Assembly: GCA_937625935.1 (NCBI GenBank)
Contig: OW569355.1
Span: 496,001-560,000, forward strand
From: Tetramitus jugosus
Taxonomy: Eukaryota > Heterolobosea > Eutetramitea > Acrasida > Vahlkampfiidae
Length of the DNA: 64,000 bases
Direction of reading: 5' to 3'
The notes under the pieces are model-generated. The model ran no database searches. It was not told the origin of the DNA and saw only the letters and a list, made by a program, of their open reading frames with translations. The position numbers and the translations under genes are program-made. Shown here piece after piece: positions 28,567 through 36,652 of the stretch (its first letter is position 1; each line of letters begins with the position of its first letter).

Positions 28567-29178
28567 ACAAGGTGTTAATGTTTTGTTTTTCGTTGGCTCC
28601 TTGAATTTAGTCGCGTAATACATGGTACCAACATAAATTCCTATTGTGAAAATTTTATCAATCGCCAAATCATTGTACCAGTTTCATTTTGATGTTCATC
28701 CGAAATTATTGTGCTCAATGTTTCGCCAACCACTGCCAACATCTTTGCCCGCTCTTGTGTCGTTGTTGCGGACTCTCTGCCAAAATGTCCAAGCACAATT
28801 ATCTTTTGAGTCAAACTCAACCATGATGAAGTCATGAACTGCAGACGATCTGACGTTTCAGCGTGGGCTCCTCATTGAACTCTCTCGAATAAACACCACC
28901 GCACGAACTGAACGTTCACACATCAAACCACACTGCAGCTACAGTTGAAGGATTCTATATTAACCCGACCCTTTTCGAATTGAAGCGCTACTTGAATTGT
29001 AAACTGATGATCACTTTTTCAAATTTTGTCAAACGTCACTCACTGGATGACAATACTTGATGTGTAACCTTTCACACTATAAATTGCTGATCACGTGTTG
29101 GCTCGTATCATTGATTCACAAAACAAAAACAAACAGTTGTAATTTAACCTCTCTCCAAAACTCTCTTAAATAATAATA
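28567..29178. other. Actin promoter region
   Basis: About 610 bp between eL20 and actin. It carries a TATA box (29078-29084) and the actin leader, which ends in an AT-rich TAATAATAATAATG start context. Two overlapping short ORFs on opposite strands near 28640-28840 look like chance. Confidence 0.5.
29078..29084 (+). promoter_or_regulatory. TATA box of actin gene
   Basis: TATAAAT, 95 bp upstream of the actin ATG, in a clean core-promoter position for a leader of about 60-70 nt. Confidence 0.5.
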
Positions 29179-30306
29179 ATGTGTGACGACGTTCAAGCCC
29201 TAGTTGTTGATAACGGATCTGGTATGTGTAAGGCTGGCTTTGCCGGTGATGACGCACCAAGAGCTGTCTTCCCTTCCATCATTGGTAGACCAAAGCAAAA
29301 GTCCATCATGGTCGGTATGGGTAACAAGGATGCCTATGTCGGTGATGAGGCTCAATCCAAGAGAGGTATCTTGACCTTGAAGTACCCAATTGAACACGGT
29401 ATTGTGACCAACTGGGACGATATGGAAAAGATCTGGCATCACACCTTCTACAATGAGTTGAGAGTTGCTCCAGAAGAGCACCCTGTCTTGTTGACTGAAG
29501 CTCCTTTGAACCCAAAGGCCAACAGAGAAAAGATGACTCAAATCATGTTTGAGACCTTCTCCGTCCCTGCAATGTACGTTGCTATCCAAGCTGTCTTGTC
29601 CTTGTACGCTTCCGGAAGAACCACTGGTATCGTCTTGGATTCTGGTGATGGTGTTTCCCACACTGTCCCTATCTATGAAGGTTATGCTTTGCCTCATGCC
29701 ATTTTGAGAATTGATTTGGCTGGTCGTGACTTGACTGACTACATGATGAAGATTTTGATGGAAAGAGGTTACTCATTCGGAACTACTGCCGAAAGAGAAA
29801 TTGTCAGAGATATCAAGGAAAAGCTTTGCTACATTGCTCTTGACTTTGACGAAGAAATGAAGAAGGCTGCAGAGTCCTCTGTCGTTGAAAAGTCCTATGA
29901 ATTGCCTGACGGTAATGTCATCACTGTCGGTAACGAAAGATTCAGATGCCCTGAAGTTTTGTTCCAACCAAACTTTATTGGTATGGAAGCTGCTGGTGTC
30001 CATGAAACCACCTTCAACTCCATTGGTAAGACTGATATTGATATCAGAAAGGACTTGTACGGAAACGTTGTCTTGTCCGGTGGTACAACCATGTTCGAGG
30101 GTATTGCTGAGAGATTGACCAAGGAATTGACCAATATGGCTCCTGCTTCCATGAAGATCAAGGTTGTTGCTCCACCAGAGAGAAAGTACTCTGTCTGGAT
30201 TGGTGGCTCCATCTTGGCTTCCTTGTCCACTTTCCAACAAATGTGGATCTCCAAGGAAGAATACGAAGACTCTGGTCCAGGTATTGTCCACAGAAAGTGC
30301 TTCTAA
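29179..30306 (+). CDS. ACT: Actin
   Basis: 375 residues, full length, no introns. All nucleotide-binding motifs are intact: phosphate-1 loop [18 protein letters not shown], phosphate-2 [11 protein letters not shown], adenosine-binding [14 protein letters not shown], and the C-terminal VHRKCF. The N-terminus MCDDVQAL is that of conventional actins, and codon use is strongly biased as in very highly expressed genes. It is the filament-forming actin of motility and phagocytosis. A 104-bp piece covering its last codons and early 3' UTR occurs again at 31815-31918. Confidence 0.98.
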
Positions 30307-30787
30307 ATCTTTTCATAAACATTTTTCTTACATACAACGTCGATCCCTTTCTTATGAGATGCTCATGTTTGTCAGTTTCTGTTTGAGATCAGACTGACTT
30401 AACATGATTACTCGGTTTCAATTTCATCCCCATTCAACAAATAGAGGAGAACAAGACGTTCCAGCACAATATGTCATTATGGCTATTGGATTCAGCGAAT
30501 TCCTTGGCGTATGAACGAGTCCATGATGTGGCAGTGAGAAAGTTTAAAACAATTTAACAGAGACCGAACTAACCACAGTTCTCTCTTTTATTGAGACAAA
30601 CCGAGGAAGATGAGTTGATTCGGCTGATTTGTGAGTTTTGATTTTCTTTTCTTTCCGTAGACAGAGTCCGGCCCACACCGGAGTAACCAAACACTGTCCA
30701 GGTGCAAGCTCTTGGACAGTTCTACCAAGGTCTCATACCAGTAACCAATCAATTCAAAGTTTGGAAAACAGAGTAAGAACCATCAAG
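30307..30787. other. Actin 3' UTR and leader of the next gene
   Basis: About 480 bp. An upstream open stretch in frame with the next gene (from 30638) has no ATG and contains a CTTTCCGTAG that could be an intron acceptor. A 12-mer TCTTTTATTGAG at 30584-30595 recurs at 31784-31795, beyond the next gene. Confidence 0.4.
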
Positions 30788-31735
30788 ATGATAATCCGCT
30801 CACCAGTTAAAAAGGACAGTAAGGTAGTTAGGAAGCTAACAAAGATTTCCTTCACTGTTGACTCCTATGATTATGAACAATTAAAGGGAATGAAGACAAG
30901 AGCCATGCGGGCGGTCGAAGAAAACTCTATGGACAAAGGGGCCGATATTCTCTTCGGAACAAGAGAGGATCGCAAGGAATACTTTGCCATCATCCAAGGT
31001 CAAGATGAAGAACAAGAAGATAAAATAGCTCTCTTTATTGAAAACTTCTTCCTTTTGAATGAAGTCTTCAACAAAACTGTGGTGAGATCAAAGGTCAGTA
31101 AGATCTTGAGTGAAGGGATTAGCATTCAACAGGTCAAGCTGGAAAACGAAGATCCTGACAATCAGTACATCTCTGGGGAGGTAGCCCCCCAACCAAAATT
31201 TGATGCTGTTGTCTACAAGGAGGCGACTAAGAACAGCCTTTTGGCGAAGAAACGAAGGTTGAAAGAGATTTTCGTGAGTGACAGTGCCCCTTCGGAGCAA
31301 GAAGCAAATATAAATCCACCCCAGAAGAAGCTCAAACCTCAGTTTCCCTTCAACATTGATAGGGGACGTGGGACTAGTTCAATGAGTCATGATAGGCTTG
31401 TGGAGAAATATCAAGAAAGGATAGCTCAGGTGAAGAGTGAACATCGTGCGGAAGTAGCCCAGTTGAGAAATCAGTACAAGCAGCTTATCAAGGAACACCA
31501 AGAGCAGAATAAGGAGAATCAAGTGAAGACCAATCAACTCCGAGCGCAGATCACGGAGTTGACCAATCAACATCAAGCTGAGATCACGGTGTTGACCAAT
31601 CAACACCAAGCGCAGATCACGGAGTTGACCAATCAACACCAATTGAAGATTGACGAGATGATCGAGGAACAATACAAGAAGATTGACAAGCTTACCGAGG
31701 AATATCGCGAGGACCTGAGAAATATGAAGGAATGA
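30788..31735 (+). CDS. Orphan protein with 11-residue coiled-coil repeats, 315 aa
   Basis: The ATG at 30788 is the first in a long open frame. Residues 1-130 look globular (KISFTVDSYDYEQLK, DILFGTREDRKEYFAIIQG, IENFFLLNEVF); 130-210 are a basic linker with KKRRLKEIF. Residues 215-315 are coiled coil, including three near-identical 11-residue units (ITELTNQHQAE type) that make a hendecad helix. I recognise no family. It lies between actin and a duplicated actin fragment, in the only stretch of the window with transposon and pseudogene debris, so it may belong to acquired or mobile DNA. An upstream exon is possible. Confidence 0.5.
   Translation: MIIRSPVKKDSKVVRKLTKISFTVDSYDYEQLKGMKTRAMRAVEENSMDKGADILFGTREDRKEYFAIIQGQDEEQEDKIALFIENFFLLNEVFNKTVVRSKVSKILSEGISIQQVKLENEDPDNQYISGEVAPQPKFDAVVYKEATKNSLLAKKRRLKEIFVSDSAPSEQEANINPPQKKLKPQFPFNIDRGRGTSSMSHDRLVEKYQERIAQVKSEHRAEVAQLRNQYKQLIKEHQEQNKENQVKTNQLRAQITELTNQHQAEITVLTNQHQAQITELTNQHQLKIDEMIEEQYKKIDKLTEEYREDLRNMKE
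31544..31642 (+). repeat. Three tandem 33-bp coding repeats
   Basis: Units 31544-31576, 31577-31609 and 31610-31642 differ at only a few bases. Each encodes 11 residues (ITELTNQHQ-like), so the repeat keeps frame and heptad/hendecad phase. The near identity at DNA level indicates recent expansion or homogenisation. Confidence 0.85.
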
Positions 31736-31814
31736 AGGGTTTAAAAACCGATTCAACCAGATCCGGAACATTCAATAAATACGTCTTTTATTGAGGCATT
31801 CGGTGCTGTGCCTG

Positions 31815-31918
31815 GTCCACTTTCCAACAAATGGGAATCTCCAAGGAAGAATACGAAGACTCTGGTCCAGGTATTGTCCACAGAAAGTGCTTCTAAATCT
31901 TTTCATAAACAATTTTCT
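31815..31918 (+). pseudogene. Duplicated actin 3' fragment
   Basis: Nearly identical to 30225-30328, the last 27 codons of actin (from GTCCACTTTCC), the stop, and about 22 bp of 3' UTR, with a few mismatches including a small base loss near the ATGTGG/ATGGGA position that breaks the actin frame. The copy is in the same orientation 1.59 kb downstream. No upstream actin sequence precedes it. It is either the remnant of a tandem actin copy or the footprint of an insertion event. Confidence 0.85.
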
Positions 31919-32032
31919 GAAAGGTCCTCCCATTTACTCTCTGCTCTCGACGGGGTATTGTCTCATCATCAAAGTTTGCTCTACAGAGACTCTAGAGTCA
32001 CTCGCCTTCATTCATTTGTGACACCATAATTT

Positions 32033-32580
32033 TCAGCAACTCATGAGACCTTGGTCCGATCTTACATCCTGGAACTTGTTTTTGATCTCTTTTAAACTCT
32101 TTACTCTCGCACCAACCATCAGCTGACTTCTGTTAGTGATTCCATCCTTTCTTGTTTTGGGCCTTGTTGCTCATCAGATCACCCAGTGTGATCCTAGCAC
32201 TCCTCTTCTGGTTGTCATTGAGTTGTGGACTCTGAATCTCCTTTTCGGAGTCATCATCCACATCCACAATGACTGGTTCGTCCTCAGTGGTGCTCTCTTG
32301 CTCTTTCTCTTGGTTTTCCTCTGATCATCACTGGCTTATATCTTAGAGTTAGTTTCTTCATCACTTGCTCCTTTTGGGCAACCTTTCTGCTCAGTGCTTC
32401 GACCATCAGTATTAACTCCTTTCTAGTACTCTCTATCTTCTTGTTAACAGTGATATGCGGTTCCACTTTGTGTTCCATGTATTTGCTTACCTTCATTGTC
32501 AGTGAGGCATCTCCAACTACAGCTTGAGCGTATGTCTGTGACTTCATTGTCACAAACGCTGTGTTGTTTGTCAATACCAC
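32033..32580 (-). pseudogene. Frameshifted coding remnant of unknown family
   Basis: On the minus strand three consecutive open pieces in different frames look coding: one including TYAQAVVGDASLTMKVSKYM (32580 downward), one including EDEPVIVDVDDDSEKEIQ and RITLGDLMSNKAQNKKGW, and one including QLMVGARVKSLKEIKNKFQDV ending at 32033. Two frameshifts would join them. The pieces have the acidic/basic composition of a real protein and hold few stops outside the shifts. It lies next to the retrotransposon and could be an old ORF1 or a dead host gene. I do not recognise it. Confidence 0.4.
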
Positions 32581-32715
32581 TTGCTATACTTTGTCAGCAC
32601 CGACCAGTGCTGAAACTTCTTCCTCTGCTTTCCTTCTACCCCATACATGACAAACTTTTTGTCATTATCGAGCCCTCTCTTGGAATGTTTCCGTTCGGTC
32701 GGACATATCTTCGTT

Positions 32716-32730
32716 TTTTGTTGATTGAAT
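32716..32730 (+). repeat. Target-site duplication, left copy (TTTTGTTGATTGAAT)
   Basis: A 15-bp sequence repeated exactly at 33713-33727, bordering the poly(T)/poly(A) end of the element. Length and position are typical of target-primed reverse transcription. Confidence 0.88.
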
Positions 32731-33712
32731 TTTTTTTTTTTTTTTTTTCCATACAACATTTGTTGCCACTTTATTCTATACCCTACTGTGAGTCATGATT
32801 CCGCTCGGCACCGTTAGGTGACGAGCAGTGTTTCACTCCTCTGCGCGACAGAGTTAATATATATCTTGTATAGTGCCTTGATGCACGACCTTTTGATTGA
32901 ATCAATGATTCTCCTTATCTTTTTCTCTGCTTCAACTCTCTTCTTACCAGAGAGCTTCATTTCGTCCAGGAGTTCATCCTTGAAGTCTCCTTCCTTTCCC
33001 ATCAGTCCCTCCAGTGTTCCTTCAGGCGTTCGATTTACATTTCGTGGTTGTATCTTTCCACTCTCGTACAGAACATCCTCGAACCATATAGGGGCCTTGA
33101 CAGAGTCCGGCAGACTCAACTTGTCCAGCTTCACCTTCAGCTCTTCAACCAACTTGCTTCTTGCAATTCTTGCGAGTTCGCACTCCACGAGTAGATGCAC
33201 AATGGTTTCTGGAGCTTTGCAACAATGTGCGCAAGTGACATCGAACAGGGGATTGTACAACTGTCGAATGACAGTCCGTGTGTGGAGAGTCCCACTTCTC
33301 ACCTGATGATAGAACCAAAGTTCCTTTCTTTCCAGACCAAATGGGCACTTGAGAAAGTTATTCCTCTCCTTGTCTTGCTGCAATGCAGCTTCCAACCACC
33401 ATCCCGCATGTTTTGAGATAGTATCACTCCTACTCATTGAGAAGTGATCAGTCAGTTCCTTCCTGATGTTATCCCCAACAAGCGCCCTACCACTGACAGA
33501 CACTGAGACCTTTTGCTGCCCGGTTCTCTGAGCAAACCGCTTTTCATCGCACGGTTTACCAAGCAGTTCCAAGTAAGCACGAATCCTCATGTACTTTTTT
33601 TGGCCAATACCTGACATCTTAAACCTTGACTTCGCTTCTTTGTAGGGCATTGTCATGATACCATCATCATCAAAAAGCTGATGGTTTTTAACAACCCCAC
33701 AGCGCCGGAGTA
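32731..33712 (-). mobile_element. 5'-truncated non-LTR (LINE-type) retrotransposon
   Basis: On the minus strand the element ends with a reverse-transcriptase C-terminal ORF, a short 3' UTR, an AATAAA signal (32775-32770) and a poly(A) tail seen as 18-19 T at 32730-32748. It is bordered by a 15-bp target-site duplication. About 980 bp remain, so the 5' part (endonuclease and most of the RT) was lost on insertion, as is usual for LINEs. The intact ORF, the perfect duplication and the clean tail suggest a recent insertion. Its 5' end lies 28-43 bp upstream of the tRNA-Arg gene. Confidence 0.88.
32814..33710 (-). pseudogene. Reverse transcriptase C-terminal fragment of the retrotransposon
   Basis: About 298 codons open from the truncation point to the stop. 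The end of the RT is recognisable by the block LWFYHQVRSGTLHTRTVIRQ followed by a CCHC zinc motif (C-x2-C-x8-H-x4-C: CAHC...H....C with the word ETIVHLLVEC), which is typical of LINE RT C-termini (compare ETxxHLLxxC). Near the start, VVKNHQLFDDDGIMTMPYKEAKSRF resembles the pre-zinc thumb/connection region of these RTs. The catalytic FADD region is missing, so the piece cannot act as RT. The frame also reads through the neighbouring tRNA gene upstream, which is chance. Confidence 0.8.
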
Positions 33713-33727
33713 TTTTGTTGATTGAAT
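33713..33727 (+). repeat. Target-site duplication, right copy
   Basis: Exact copy of 32716-32730 at the 5' end of the retroelement, followed by AT-rich flank (ATATATAATTTG) and then the tRNA gene. Confidence 0.88.
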
Positions 33728-33755
33728 ATATATAATTTGAGAGGGGTAATATCAA

Positions 33756-33829
33756 GCAGGCGTGGCTCAATTGGATAGAGTATCGGCCTACGGAGCCGGG
33801 GGTTGCGGGTTCGAGTCCCGCCGTCTGTA
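33756..33829 (+). tRNA. tRNA-Arg (anticodon ACG)
   Basis: 74 nt fold into a standard cloverleaf: 7-bp acceptor stem (GCAGGCG with CGTCTGT, two G-U pairs), 4-bp D stem GCTC/GAGT, 5-bp anticodon stem TCGGC/GCCGG with loop CTACGGA (anticodon ACG), 5-nt variable loop, T stem GCGGG/CCCGC with loop TTCGAGT, discriminator A. The A-box (TGGCTCAATTGG) and B-box (GGTTCGAGTCC) are intact, no intron, and a TTTT pol III terminator lies at 33837-33840. A34 read as inosine would decode CGU/CGC/CGA. Confidence 0.95.
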
Positions 33830-33885
33830 ACATCACTTTTATGATTATTTTTCTCGCTGCTGACCACTACGGCAAATTAAGCAAA

Positions 33886-34734
33886 ATGAAGGAAAGTTCG
33901 ACCACAGATTGTCCATATACTCCATCTTCGTATGTAGTACCCGAGGGAGAATCGTGGGTGCATTCCTCGATATCTTCCTATCAGGTTCTGTTCGTACGAT
34001 TCTTGGCTCTACTTTTAACAATTTCCATCGTGGTAAGTTCACCTCCCAATGACAAATTCTAGGTCTTTAGATATCCTTACCAAGAACTGAGCTATTGATT
34101 TGAGATTTGATTGCACTTTCATGACTGTTCGAATCTGATCCAATTCTTCTTATAGGTCTTCTCTATCACGTTGTTTGGTGCAACATTATCGACGGATATT
34201 GTCCTCGTGATGCTCAGGAAGAAATCATATGCGAGTCCATTGAGGCCGAGAAACTATGGGCCAGAGTTTGGAGTTTTAGGACTTCCATTCATTTTCACTA
34301 TTTTAGTTGCTGTTGCTAGTGTGATACCAATGATTCTTACTCTGGTGATGTTCGGAAGGACATTGGATTTTTCTTCCAGGTCAGCTGGATCTTTTAAAAG
34401 AATGATCTACACGATTAGCATGATCTATTTCTCGAGTATGGTTGTTTCAATCACTTATTTCCTTTCGATCACTATTGCCATACCATTCTTTAGGAAGAGG
34501 GCCTTTTTCTATTGGGCAATATTTTGTTCGGAACCTGGGTTTGAAGCAGAGAAGAACTGCAAACTATTGAACTCGTCCGTCCAGCTCATGAATGCCATGG
34601 CTGCCTTCCTCTTTGTCCTATGTTCAACTCAGGTCATCTACCTTTTCATTTTGCTAGTGGTTCGATTCAGGAGAAGTTCAGCCACAAAGGGAACAACAAC
34701 AGTACACACAGAGGCCACAGTCAATACCATCTGA
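33886..34734 (+). CDS. Orphan four-transmembrane protein, two exons
   Basis: Exon 1 33886-34032, intron 34033-34155 (123 nt, GTAAGT...TATAG), exon 2 34156-34734; phase 0, 241 residues. Four hydrophobic segments: around SYQVLFVRFLALLLTISIVV (spanning the intron), GVLGLPFIFTILVAVASVIP, MIYTISMIYFSSMVVSITYF and AAFLFVLCSTQVIYLFILLV. Two short loops have paired Cys residues (CSEPGF..EKNC between TM3 and TM4), possibly a disulfide on the outer side. The overall shape is like tetraspanin/MARVEL-type proteins but I see no family motif. It begins 56 bp after the tRNA gene. An ATG at 33841 would add 15 residues but overlaps the tRNA terminator. Confidence 0.65.
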
Positions 34735-34845
34735 GAGTAAACATGCATTCCTCGCGAATACCAAGAGCTGAGAAGAAATCTTTTTATAGTTCTCACAACA
34801 AACAACAAAACTCTTGATCCACAACCAAAAAAACACAACAACAGA

Positions 34846-35466
34846 ATGTCAAAGTGTGAGCAAGAGCACGATCACAGTCACGATGAGCCAGAGTCAGGCT
34901 TCGAACAAACTCTGTTTCCCTATATTGACACCACAAAGATTGTTTGTCTCAATGAGCACTCTCCCGGTGCAGGCAAACGAATTTTGAAGCCATTTGATCA
35001 AAAACTCACTCAGGACCCGTATCTCGAAAGCTCTGTCGATGAAGAATTGATTCTCGTGATACCGTTCACAGTGTCTGTCAATGTAAAATCGATTATTGTC
35101 ATTGGTGCAGATGAGGACTCGTGTCCTTCACGTGTCAAGCTGTTCAAGAACCGGGATGACATTGACTTTGGTAATGCAGATGAGATTACTGCTGAACAAA
35201 CGCTTGATATTGCGTTTGACAAACGAGGTGAAGTGGATTTGATGGTACGGCCCAGCAAATTCCAAAATGTCAATCAATTGACACTGTATTTCCCATCGAA
35301 TCACAGTGATGGAGAAGAACAGACAAGGATTGTCTATGTGGGTATCAAGGGGACAAGTACGAATTATAGACGAGGTGTCGTAGAGAATGCCATCTATGAA
35401 TCGAAGCCTCAATTGTCTGATCACTCGATCAAGTCAGAGACTACACCAACCATGAGATTTGATTGA
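34846..35466 (+). CDS. PITHD1: PITH-domain protein (PITHD1-like)
   Basis: 206 residues. A His/Cys-rich start (MSKCEQEHDHSHDE) like animal PITHD1, then the PITH domain: IVCLNEHSPGAGKRILKPFDQ, ESSVDEELILVIPFTVSVNVKSIIVIG, DSCPSRVKLFKN, FQNVNQLTLYFPSN, RIVYVGIKGTSTNYRR and a tail with NAIYESKPQLSDHS. The PITH fold is a beta sandwich that in thioredoxin-like 1 binds the 26S proteasome; PITHD1 itself also associates with proteasomes in animals. Single exon, soluble. Confidence 0.88.
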   Translation: MSKCEQEHDHSHDEPESGFEQTLFPYIDTTKIVCLNEHSPGAGKRILKPFDQKLTQDPYLESSVDEELILVIPFTVSVNVKSIIVIGADEDSCPSRVKLFKNRDDIDFGNADEITAEQTLDIAFDKRGEVDLMVRPSKFQNVNQLTLYFPSNHSDGEEQTRIVYVGIKGTSTNYRRGVVENAIYESKPQLSDHSIKSETTPTMRFD

Positions 35467-35681
35467 AGATAGATGACAATAAACAATAACATTTAGAAGA
35501 AGACATCCATTATGATGGGAATTCACAAATCTTGTGATTCTAACTCTGAAAAAGAGCGAAGCGAGTGTATTCATCCTGCCCATGTGTGCGAACCGAATCG
35601 TTTCGGATGATGAACGTTTACGTAATTTGAGCTCCAAAACTCCGCAGAACCGTTACACATTTACATGAGAGAGGATGGAGG

Positions 35682-35689
35682 TATAAAAG
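35682..35689 (+). promoter_or_regulatory. TATA box of the gene at 35780
   Basis: TATAAAAG, 91 bp upstream of the ATG, followed by a CA-rich leader. One of the clearest TATA boxes in the window, suggesting a regulated or stage-specific gene. Confidence 0.55.
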
Positions 35690-35779
35690 GCATAGCTCGT
35701 GCTTGACTTCATGCAGATAACACAAGATACAAACCAACACAACAACTTACTTCTACATCAACTAAATCTGTATTAACAA

Positions 35780-36352
35780 ATGACCTGCCTATCTCCACCA
35801 TGCAAAAGAACAACTCCTCTACCTCTCGGTTTTGGATCTTCTACTCCAAGATCAAAGCAAATTACAGCTGGGATTCCGTTCATTAAATCCAGAGCTATCA
35901 CCAAAGCAGTATCTCCCAAATTTTCAACTGCTGAAAGAATCAAGAACAGAAGACCTCTTGCTAGAATCTTACCAAAGAAAACAGGGCTACAGATGGAGTC
36001 TGATCTGATCAAATCCTGGTTCACTGCTGCATTTGAAGAGAAACTTCAAGAAGATCCATACATCTCCTCAAAGTTTGACAAGAACCATCCAATCCTTTCT
36101 GTTGAGGAGTTTCAAATCAGAGTCTTGGAGAAGAACTTGAGAAGCGTTGCTGCAGAGAAGAAGGTAAAGTCTGATATCCAGGCTGACAACTATCACATTT
36201 CTGCTCCCATCCTGAGACAAGTATTCCGCGTCCACAAAGCCATGTTCGAATTGAGAGAACAGGGCAAGGTTGTTGTTCTCAAGGCAGCTCCTGGAGTTGA
36301 AGTGGCCAACAACAGAACCAAGTATTCTTGTGTCCTATTTGAATCGCTCTAA
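35780..36352 (+). CDS. Orphan protein, 190 aa, TATA-driven
   Basis: Residues 1-68 are basic with Pro, Ser and Thr (two SP/TP sites) and no acidic residue apart from one Glu; residues 70-190 form a more balanced domain (SDLIKSWFTAAFEEKL, HPILSVEEFQIRVLEKNLRS, ISAPILRQVFRVHKAMFELREQGKVVVLK). The N-terminus could be a disordered nuclear tail or an organelle presequence. No family recognised. The TATA box and isolated position are consistent with stage-specific expression. Confidence 0.6.
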   Translation: MTCLSPPCKRTTPLPLGFGSSTPRSKQITAGIPFIKSRAITKAVSPKFSTAERIKNRRPLARILPKKTGLQMESDLIKSWFTAAFEEKLQEDPYISSKFDKNHPILSVEEFQIRVLEKNLRSVAAEKKVKSDIQADNYHISAPILRQVFRVHKAMFELREQGKVVVLKAAPGVEVANNRTKYSCVLFESL

Positions 36353-36652
36353 AACGCTTATGTGAGAAGATATTGTACAGCCTATCTTATCATTGACCCC
36401 ACTCAAAATGTCCATGGTCTAATGCACCTTGGACCTCTCCTTGCACCTCAGAGTGCCACAACAAACATGAACCCTCATCAAAAACCTGTCAGAAATAAAT
36501 TGCTCCTTTCATTGTGTGAAACACCAAACAAAAAGCAACAACACACACGTCACCACCGCACAAACAAAACAAACAGATCTTTTTCATCCAATTTCATCAC
36601 CTACCAAAAACACAACAATTGGACAATTACACCACCAACAACAACAACAACA

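Noticed and set aside
29200-30291. Two long minus-strand ORFs (165 and 172 codons) antisense to actin
   Set aside because: Codon bias of actin leaves few stops on the opposite strand; no independent support.
33711-33836. N-terminal 42 codons of the reverse-transcriptase frame
   Set aside because: They read the tRNA-Arg gene and the target-site flank in reverse; they lie outside the element bounded by the duplication.
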